From positions 1 to 13,075 of the forward strand of contig JAGXSQ010000018.1 of the NCBI GenBank assembly GCA_018333395.1: 13,075 bases of DNA, in the 5' to 3' direction. Below are positions 8,159 to 13,075 of this stretch, piece by piece. Position numbers and translations under genes: made by a program. Below the pieces are notes generated by a model that saw only the letters and a list, made by a program, of their open reading frames with translations, ran no database searches and was not told the origin of the DNA. The stretch comes from Dethiobacter sp. Lineage in GTDB: Bacteria; Bacillota_D; Dethiobacteria; Dethiobacterales; Dethiobacteraceae. The first letter of the stretch is position 1. The number at the start of each line of letters is the position of its first letter.

Positions 8159-9522
8159 CACTTAATGCTTGTGCCGCGCCGCTCACAAGCTCCTCCCTTC
8201 ACGCCGACCTCCGTCAAAGATTCGCCAAACCGGGGAGTACCACTTGCGTTTGGGGCTATCTGCAGGTCAAACAATTTATACAGCGCCTCGGCGTAGATGT
8301 CACTCCTGTCTTGCAAGGCAAGCTCCTTAATACGCAGCACCGGCTCACGCAAAAGGCGGTTGAGAATGGCCCGCGTCAGGTTATCTACATATTTCCTTTC
8401 TTTTTCGCTCAACCCCGGCAGCTTCTTCAGTGAAACACCAAGTTCATCCTGGCGAATGTTTTCCGCCTTACGGAGCAGCGCCGTAATCAGCGGCACTACT
8501 TCCTGGGTCTTAAACCAGACCTGGAATTCGTCAATTTCCTGCCTTAAAATCAGCGTCGCTTTGACCGCCTCCTGCTCACGTTCCTTGAGATTCGCGGAAA
8601 CGACCGCTTGCAGGTCGTCAATATCGTAGAGGCAGATGTTCTCCAGGTCCTTAACCTGCGGGTCAATGTCACGCGGCACGGCGATGTCGATAAGAAGGAG
8701 AGGGCGCCCACGGCGGCTATGCATCACCTGGGCCATCTCCTCTTTTCCCAGCACAAAATGCGGCGCACTAGTGGAGGAAATAACAATGTCGGCCTTGATC
8801 AGACACTCGCGCCGCTTTTCATAATTTTCGGAAATGCCGCCAAAAGAGACGGCTAGTTGGTCAGCATAGGCTCTGGTGCGATTGACAACGATGAGACGTC
8901 TCGCGCCATGTTCATAAAGATAGCGCAGCGTTAGCTCACTCATCTCACCGGCGCCAAGCACCAGTACGGCACGATCATCTAAGCGACCGAAAATCTTTTT
9001 CGCCAGTTCCACGGCAACGTAAGAAACCGAAGCCGCATTCTGGTTGATGCCGGTCTCGGTCTGCACACGTTTGGCAGCAGTTACCGCCTGGCGAAACAGA
9101 GCATGGAAGATACTGCCTACCAGACCGGCAGCACTGGCCTTGCTACAGGCGCTTTTCACCTGCCCAAGAATCTGCGTCTCCCCGAGAATCATGGAATCGA
9201 GACCGGCCGTAACGTGGAAAAGGTGCTCCACCGCCTGCTCCCGCCTGTAGGTGTAGAGGTTGGGCCGGATAGCCGCCGGGTCGAGGCCCTTGACAGTAAC
9301 CAGCATCTCCAAGACAGCTTGACAGATGTCTTGCTCCTCCCGGCCGGCAGCGTACACTTCCGTACGGTTGCAGGTAGTCAAAACAACACATTCTGAGATT
9401 TCGCCGTGTTCTTTGCAAAAATCAAAGGAGCGGAGAAGCTGGCTTTCCGTGAAAGACAGTTTCTCCCGCAATTCCACAGCGGCTGTCTTATGGTTAATGC
9501 CTATGACGACGATTTCAGTCAC
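8158..9522 (-). CDS. hemA: Glutamyl-tRNA reductase
   Basis: NADPH-dependent reduction of glutamyl-tRNA(Glu) to glutamate-1-semialdehyde, the committed step of the C5 tetrapyrrole route. The protein has 454 residues. The catalytic cysteine is C51 in VVLTTCNRTEVYA. GLDSMILGETQILGQVKSA is the family signature, VLVLGAGEMSELTLRYL is the NADPH-binding Rossmann motif, and the C-terminal dimerisation helix region includes LTRAILNRLLREPVLRIKEL. About 30 residues follow the usual end (LYKLFDL), forming a polar Gly-rich tail. The start is GTG 9522 with only a G-rich upstream stretch, so the start codon and ribosome site look modest for the first, rate-setting gene. It is the first gene of the heme block, 74 nt after asnB and with its own candidate promoter. 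Confidence 0.96.
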   Translation of the reverse strand: MTEIVVIGINHKTAAVELREKLSFTESQLLRSFDFCKEHGEISECVVLTTCNRTEVYAAGREEQDICQAVLEMLVTVKGLDPAAIRPNLYTYRREQAVEHLFHVTAGLDSMILGETQILGQVKSACSKASAAGLVGSIFHALFRQAVTAAKRVQTETGINQNAASVSYVAVELAKKIFGRLDDRAVLVLGAGEMSELTLRYLYEHGARRLIVVNRTRAYADQLAVSFGGISENYEKRRECLIKADIVISSTSAPHFVLGKEEMAQVMHSRRGRPLLLIDIAVPRDIDPQVKDLENICLYDIDDLQAVVSANLKEREQEAVKATLILRQEIDEFQVWFKTQEVVPLITALLRKAENIRQDELGVSLKKLPGLSEKERKYVDNLTRAILNRLLREPVLRIKELALQDRSDIYAEALYKLFDLQIAPNASGTPRFGESLTEVGVKGGACERRGTSIK

Positions 9523-9576
9523 TGCCCCCGCACCCCATCGTCTGTTCTTATTTTTCCGACAGTTTTTCTTCAGTAC

Positions 9577-9585
9577 ATTATAACA
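9577..9585 (-). promoter_or_regulatory. Extended -10 promoter for the heme operon
   Basis: On the minus strand the spacer between asnB and hemA contains TGTTATAAT, a perfect TATAAT with the TGn extension. No good -35 box is seen at 16-18 nt upstream, as expected for extended -10 promoters. Transcription would begin near 9570, giving a leader of about 47 nt before the hemA GTG. A chance match in an A/T-rich spacer is possible. Confidence 0.55.
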
Positions 9586-9596
9586 TCTGACACTCC

Positions 9597-11450
9597 CTAT
9601 GAGATAAACATTTCGTGGCGAAAGGCAGAATTTTTTCCCACAAACTGCTCCTTCCAGAGGGCAAAAATAAGCAGCGTCCAGATTTTACGACTGTTATCCG
9701 CCCTTCCTCCCCTATGCTCGCCAAGCAACCTCTTCACATAGGTACGGGAAAAATATTTTTCGAGCGCCGGGTCGGTAAGTACGGCCTGCACTTCCTTAAA
9801 GAGGTGGCCGCGCAGCCAGACCCTCGTCGGCACAGGAAAGCCTCGCTTTTTGCGCCAGACAGCAGCAGAGGGCACCAAATCTTTGAAGGCCTGGCGCAGC
9901 ACGTATTTGGTCAGCCCACCGCGGATTTTGTATTTGGTGGGGATGGTGGCCGCAAATTCAAAGACGTGATGATCAAGATACGGGACACGCAACTCCAGAG
10001 AGTTGGCCATAGTCATTTTATCGGCTTTGACCAAAATATCCCCCACCATCCAGGTATGCAGGTCAATGTACTGCATCCTGGTTACATCGTCATAGCCTGC
10101 CGCCTGCCTGTAAAACGGCAGTGTAATGTCCGTGGCCGGACGGAAAGACTTCTTCTTCAGGAGCAGACGTTTTTCCTCTTCTGTAAAGATGAAGGCATTG
10201 CCAAAATAGCGCTGCTCGACCGGTATGGCCGCCCGGCGCAGGTAGTTTTTCCCCGGCACAGCATCCGGCAAGAAGCGCCCGGCGCCAAGCAACGTCTGCG
10301 GCAGCCAAGCCGCGTATTTCAGCGCCTCCGGCTCGCGGTAGATGGCATAGCCGCCAAAAACCTCGTCGGCCCCTTCGCCGGAAAGAGCAACAGTAACCTT
10401 TTGGCGCGCCAATCGGGCCACAAAATAAAGCGCTATGGCCGCTGGGTCAGCCACCGGATCGTCTAGATGCCAGACGAGTCGCGGCAGATGCTCCCAGAAT
10501 TCGCCGGGACTAATCAAATACTCTTCGTGGTCAGTCTCCAGGCAGCGCGCCGTCTCCCGCGCCTCAGGCAACTCGCTGTACATCTCATCGGCGTAGCCGA
10601 CACTAAAAGTGGCCACCGGACCAAGCTCGCGCAGCAGGGCCACGATGATCGTAGAATCAATCCCGCCGGACAGGAACGCCCCCCAAGGTACGTCCGCCTG
10701 CGTGTGAAGGCGCACCGCCTCGCGCAGCACCTCTTGTGTCTCTTCCAGGAACTCGGCCAGCGGGCGCGTCGCCGGTTTAAATTCTGCCTGCCAGTAGCGT
10801 GTTGTTTTCAGCCGCCCGTCACGCCAGATAAACGAGTGAGCCGGCGGGATTTTACGCACCCCGGCCAGCATCGTTTCCGGCTCAGGGACGTACTGGAAGG
10901 TCAGATAATCAGGCAGAACGTCTTCGTTGACCTGCGGACTAAACCAAGGTAACGCCAGGAACGCCTTAGCTTCCGAAGAAAGCGCCAGACACTGGCTATC
11001 CTCCAGCCAATAAAGCGGCTTGATGCCAAAACGGTCACGAGCTCCAAAGAAAAGCTGCCGGCGGCCGTCATAGAGGCAAAAAGCGAACATGCCCCGTAGC
11101 CGCCGGACACAGTTCTCGCCCTCTTCCTCATAAAGGTGCAGAACAACTTCGCTGTCGCTCTCACTTTTAAAGACGTGTCCTCTTTGCCGCAGCTCCTCGC
11201 GCAGCAGCCGGAAATTATAGATCTCACCGTTAAAGACGAGGCAAAGCGTACCGTCCTCGTTAAACATCGGCTGGCACCCGCGCGCTGAAAGGTCCATAAC
11301 GGCTAGCCGTCTGAAGCCGAGAACAGCGTGACCGAAATCTGCCTGCCCATAATCGTCAGGGCCGCGGTGCGCAAAAACGGCTGTCAGTTTATTCAGGGCC
11401 GGCAACTTCGCGCTACCGCTCTTGCGCCACAGGGCAAAAAAACCGCACAT
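9597..11450 (-). CDS. asnB: Asparagine synthetase (glutamine-hydrolysing)
   Basis: Cytoplasmic ATP-dependent amidation of aspartate using glutamine. The 617 residues match the Bacillus AsnO/AsnB length. The N-terminal class II amidotransferase domain starts with MCGFFALW, so Cys2 becomes the nucleophile after Met removal; it carries AHRGPDDYG (27-35), FNGEIYNF (73-80) and the SDSEVVLHLYEEEG segment. The C-terminal synthetase domain has the PP-loop LSGGIDST (260-267), the SGEGADEVFGGY motif and MANSLELRVPYLDH. The start ATG 11450 has GGGAGGAG seven bases upstream. It lies in the same direction as the heme genes with no terminator seen after it, so read-through into hemA is possible, though the functions are unrelated. 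Some relatives amidate peptides or cell-wall products instead of free aspartate; all key residues are compatible with asparagine synthesis. Confidence 0.92.
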   Translation of the reverse strand: MCGFFALWRKSGSAKLPALNKLTAVFAHRGPDDYGQADFGHAVLGFRRLAVMDLSARGCQPMFNEDGTLCLVFNGEIYNFRLLREELRQRGHVFKSESDSEVVLHLYEEEGENCVRRLRGMFAFCLYDGRRQLFFGARDRFGIKPLYWLEDSQCLALSSEAKAFLALPWFSPQVNEDVLPDYLTFQYVPEPETMLAGVRKIPPAHSFIWRDGRLKTTRYWQAEFKPATRPLAEFLEETQEVLREAVRLHTQADVPWGAFLSGGIDSTIIVALLRELGPVATFSVGYADEMYSELPEARETARCLETDHEEYLISPGEFWEHLPRLVWHLDDPVADPAAIALYFVARLARQKVTVALSGEGADEVFGGYAIYREPEALKYAAWLPQTLLGAGRFLPDAVPGKNYLRRAAIPVEQRYFGNAFIFTEEEKRLLLKKKSFRPATDITLPFYRQAAGYDDVTRMQYIDLHTWMVGDILVKADKMTMANSLELRVPYLDHHVFEFAATIPTKYKIRGGLTKYVLRQAFKDLVPSAAVWRKKRGFPVPTRVWLRGHLFKEVQAVLTDPALEKYFSRTYVKRLLGEHRGGRADNSRKIWTLLIFALWKEQFVGKNSAFRHEMFIS

Positions 11451-11474
11451 CTCTTTTCTCCTCCCGTTACTTTT

Positions 11475-11498
11475 GTCATATCCCTACTAAGATATGAC
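11475..11498. repeat. Perfect 8 bp inverted repeat upstream of asnB
   Basis: Arms GTCATATC (11475-11482) and GATATGAC (11491-11498) are separated by 8 nt. It lies 25 nt before the asnB start, just upstream of its ribosome site, so it could be a regulator binding site or a leader hairpin. No T-run follows. Confidence 0.6.
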
Positions 11499-11577
11499 TA
11501 TGTTTCCCGGAAAAGATAGTTTCATTTAATGATAGGTGGCTCAACTGCTCTGGACTCCGCCCCTTCCAGTTTTGTCC

Positions 11578-11606
11578 TTTACAAACATTGCCGCCTATTC
11601 TACAAT
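11578..11606 (+). promoter_or_regulatory. Sigma-A-type promoter for the TANGO2-family gene
   Basis: TTTACA at 11578-11583 and TACAAT at 11601-11606 are separated by exactly 17 nt. Each hexamer differs from consensus at one position. Transcription should start near 11613, a short leader before the GTG at 11632. This supports the GTG start, because an upstream ATG at 11536 would lie before the promoter. Confidence 0.7.
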
Positions 11607-11631
11607 GAAGCAAAAGGCAAGGTGTTTTAAA

Positions 11632-12420
11632 GTGTGTCTGCTGCTTTTCGCGTATCAATGCCATCCGCGCTATCGCTTGGTTCTGGCCTCCAACCGGGAC
11701 GAGTTTTACGACCGGCCGACCGCCGCCGCCCACTTCTGGTCAGACTGTCCCGAAATTCTGGCCGGACGCGATCTGGCCAGGCTTGGAGCCTGGCTAGGTG
11801 TCACTCGGACAGGGCGCTTCGCGGCGCTGACCAACTACCGCGTACCAGCCTCGGCGATGCCTGAGGTCCGCTCCCGCGGCGAACTGGTGAGCGCCTATTT
11901 GCACAGCAGGCAACACCCCCGCGCTTACCTGCAAACTCTGGATGGCCAAGGCTCCCTTTATCCGTCGTTCAACCTGCTGGCCGGCGACCTGGCATCCCTC
12001 TGGTATTACTCCAATGTCCGCAACCGCCTGGAGGCAATCCCTCCCGGCCTCTATGGCCTAAGCAACCATTTCCTGAACACGCCGTGGCCGAAAGTGGAAA
12101 AATGCCGGCAACAACTAGCCGCCTATCTGTCCGCTGCCGCCACCGTGGAACCGGAGCCGATCTTCAAATTTTTGGCCAATGAATCACGCGCCCCTGACGC
12201 CGATCTGCCAGACACCGGCGTAGGCCCAGAATGGGAACGCCTCCTTTCCGCCCCCTTTGTCCGTTCGCCTAGCTACGGAACAAGAGCCTCCGCCGTCCTC
12301 CTCATTGACCGCCAGAGCCGCGTCCTCTTTAAAGAAAGAACTTTCCACCCAGAAAAAGACGGGTGGAAAGAGGTTGCTTACGAGTTCGACCTTGACGCCG
12401 ACGTTTCTTCACCCCGGTAA
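11632..12420 (+). CDS. TANGO2/NRDE family protein
   Basis: A member of the NRDE (TANGO2, DUF833) family, 262 residues. The start is GTG 11632, so the protein begins (M)CLLLFAYQCHPRYRLVLAS; AAGGTG lies seven bases upstream and the promoter sits just before it. A longer open frame from ATG 11536 lies upstream of the promoter and lacks family features. The family hallmark NRDEF is at residues 21-25, followed by GRDLARLGAWLGVTRTGRFAALTNYR (split over 46-70) and the conserved GLSNHFLNTPWPKV segment. Cys2 next to the initiator resembles N-terminal nucleophile hydrolases, a proposed fold relation. Eukaryotic homologues (TANGO2, HRG-9) have been implicated in heme mobilisation, though the biochemical role is not settled. 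It is divergent from asnB and near the heme operon. No signal peptide is seen; it is probably cytoplasmic. Confidence 0.88.
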   Translation: MCLLLFAYQCHPRYRLVLASNRDEFYDRPTAAAHFWSDCPEILAGRDLARLGAWLGVTRTGRFAALTNYRVPASAMPEVRSRGELVSAYLHSRQHPRAYLQTLDGQGSLYPSFNLLAGDLASLWYYSNVRNRLEAIPPGLYGLSNHFLNTPWPKVEKCRQQLAAYLSAAATVEPEPIFKFLANESRAPDADLPDTGVGPEWERLLSAPFVRSPSYGTRASAVLLIDRQSRVLFKERTFHPEKDGWKEVAYEFDLDADVSSPR

Positions 12421-12442
12421 CGCGGGTCGAAGGGGACATAAG

Positions 12443-12471
12443 TTTACCCGGACGAAAAAAGTTCCTTTATT
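12443..12471 (+). promoter_or_regulatory. Possible promoter for the small membrane protein gene
   Basis: TTTACC at 12443-12448 and TTTATT at 12466-12471 are 17 nt apart. The -10 matches consensus at four of six positions and overlaps the left arm of the inverted repeat at 12463-12508. A TATAAC at 12474-12479 is a competing -10 without a matching -35. This is a weak call. Confidence 0.3.
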
Positions 12472-12508
12472 CGTATAACCCGGCTTAAATGGGGGGCAGA
12501 ATAAAGGA
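12463..12508. repeat. Perfect 10 bp inverted repeat upstream of the membrane protein gene
   Basis: Arms TCCTTTATTC (12463-12472) and GAATAAAGGA (12499-12508) flank a 26 nt loop that contains a run of six G. It lies in the 108 nt spacer after the TANGO2-family gene and ends 20 nt before the next ATG. It overlaps the candidate promoter, so it could be an operator or a leader hairpin; no downstream T-run makes it a classic terminator. Confidence 0.6.
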
Positions 12509-12528
12509 CAACGTCTGCGGGAGATCAT

Positions 12529-12981
12529 ATGAGCATAAAGATCAAAGATCGGTTGCTGTTGGCGGCTCTTTGCGGTCCCTTAGCAGCCGCGTGTGCAAAC
12601 TTATTCCTGTTTGCGGTTAACCTGTTCTTGCCAGGCAAAACAGTAAACATGCCCCAGGTTACACTGGAAATATTCCTGATTGTAGGCTCGTACACAGCAT
12701 TGCAGCGTGTCCTGGGCTTCATCTGGAGCCTGGTGATCGGCGGAGCATATACCTTCGTGTATGTTTTAGTGCTGGACTGGACAGGCTGGCGTCATCTTTG
12801 GCTGAAAGCTCTCGTGGTTGTCAATGCTTCCTGGTTGTTTATGGCCGGGTATGTCATGAACTCCTTAGCTTTAGCGGTGGAAACACGCCACGAGCCCCTG
12901 TCCATTGCAGCCTTCTTTGTCGCCCATATCTTCTTTGCTACCGTAATGGCCCTGCTAGTCATAAAGTTCGGGGAAGAGTGA
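12529..12981 (+). CDS. Small integral membrane protein of unknown function
   Basis: I do not recognise the family. The product has 150 residues and begins at ATG 12529 with GGGAG five bases upstream. It is strongly hydrophobic, with about four predicted membrane helices: 9-34, 62-83, 93-116 and 124-146, plus a weaker hydrophobic stretch at 44-58. The N-terminus MSIKIKDR is positively charged, suggesting it faces the cytoplasm, and the short tail KFGEE would then also be inside. There is no signal peptide with a cleavage site and no metal-binding cysteine cluster; the Cys at 15 and 22 lie in the first helix and the His at 121 and 133 in or near the last. It is separated from the TANGO2-family gene by 108 nt with a dyad, so it may be its own transcript. 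A small permease-like or anchoring role is possible but unproved. Confidence 0.75.
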   Translation: MSIKIKDRLLLAALCGPLAAACANLFLFAVNLFLPGKTVNMPQVTLEIFLIVGSYTALQRVLGFIWSLVIGGAYTFVYVLVLDWTGWRHLWLKALVVVNASWLFMAGYVMNSLALAVETRHEPLSIAAFFVAHIFFATVMALLVIKFGEE

Positions 12982-12995
12982 AGGCAACACTTATC

Positions 12996-13075
12996 TTACG
13001 GTGCCAGCCTGATTAGCCCCGGTTCGCCAGCCAGCACGCGGCCAATAACGGCGGCAGCCACGTCCCGGCTGGCAA
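12996..13075 (-). CDS. C-terminal end of an unidentified protein (partial)
   Basis: On the minus strand one frame from the window edge reads 26 residues, ASRDVAAAVIGRVLAGEPG then LIRLAP, to a TAA at 12998-12996. The composition (Ala/Val-rich helix, G/C-rich third codon positions) looks like genuine coding sequence of this genome. It would be convergent with the membrane protein gene, 14 nt away. Too little is visible to name it, and a chance open frame cannot be excluded. Confidence 0.4.
   Translation of the reverse strand, partial: ASRDVAAAVIGRVLAGEPGLIRLAP

Larger units (their letters stand above)
11451..11631. other. Divergent intergenic region between asnB and the TANGO2-family gene
   Basis: A non-coding spacer of 181 nt that must hold the start signals for both divergent genes. 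It contains three dyad symmetries (11475-11498, 11503-11513, 11522-11532) on the asnB side and a good promoter for the plus-strand gene. No convincing -35/-10 pair was found for asnB, and no T-box element. Confidence 0.7.

Noticed and set aside
9541..9575. Intrinsic terminator between asnB and hemA
   Set aside because: Only a 4 bp stem (CTGT/ACAG) can be drawn, with no following T-run on the transcribed strand.
9615..10466. Long plus-strand open frame (283 codons) antisense to asnB
   Set aside because: It lies fully inside a clear asnB with intact motifs; its translation is Arg/Gln/His-rich and low in family-like features, as expected for a shadow frame in this base composition.
11451..11631. 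T-box riboswitch ahead of asnB
   Set aside because: The leader is too short and lacks the conserved T-box sequence and any terminator hairpin.
11536..11631. ATG at 11536 as start of the TANGO2-family protein
   Set aside because: It lies upstream of the -35/-10 pair, has no ribosome site, and adds 32 residues before the family's usual MC-LLLFAY opening.
12421..12480. Rho-independent terminator after the TANGO2-family gene
   Set aside because: Short CCCG/CGGG and ACGAA/TTCGT pairings exist but no stable stem with a T-tail; I could not support a terminator.

Overview
The window comes from a bacterial chromosome, most likely an anaerobic Firmicute of the Clostridia or Negativicutes type (for example Sporomusaceae or Peptococcaceae). 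The evidence is the purine-rich Shine-Dalgarno sites, a base composition somewhat above half G+C, and the paired NirJ1/NirJ2-type radical SAM genes typical of those groups. I cannot name the species from sequence alone.

From about 9522 down to position 1 the minus strand carries one tightly packed ten-gene block: hemA, sirC, hemC, a cobA-hemD fusion, ahbC (nirJ1-like), hemB, ahbD (nirJ2-like), ahbA, ahbB and hemL, the last cut by the window edge. Junctions are 1-4 nt overlaps, 8 nt overlaps, one 23 nt overlap or gaps of at most about 41 nt, so the block is probably one operon. It starts at an extended -10 promoter near 9577-9585.

Together the genes encode nearly the whole siroheme-dependent ('alternative') heme route. 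HemA and HemL make 5-aminolevulinate from glutamyl-tRNA. HemB, HemC and the HemD domain make uroporphyrinogen III. The CobA domain and SirC make precorrin-2 and sirohydrochlorin. After iron insertion, AhbA/AhbB decarboxylate siroheme, AhbC removes two acetate side chains to give Fe-coproporphyrin III, and AhbD forms the vinyl groups of heme b. The same genes also supply siroheme and the cobalamin precursor. The only step with no obvious dedicated gene is iron chelation into sirohydrochlorin.

Upstream on the same strand lies asnB (9597-11450), a full-length glutamine-dependent asparagine synthetase. Divergent from it across a 181 nt spacer with several dyad symmetries is a plus-strand TANGO2/NRDE family gene (11632-12420) with a good sigma-A-type promoter. 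TANGO2 homologues in eukaryotes have been linked to heme trafficking, so its position beside a heme operon is the most suggestive non-textbook feature here. A four-helix membrane protein of unknown function follows (12529-12981), preceded by a perfect 10 bp inverted repeat. The last 80 bases probably hold the C-terminus of a convergent minus-strand gene. I saw no tRNA, rRNA, CRISPR array, insertion sequence or phage gene.
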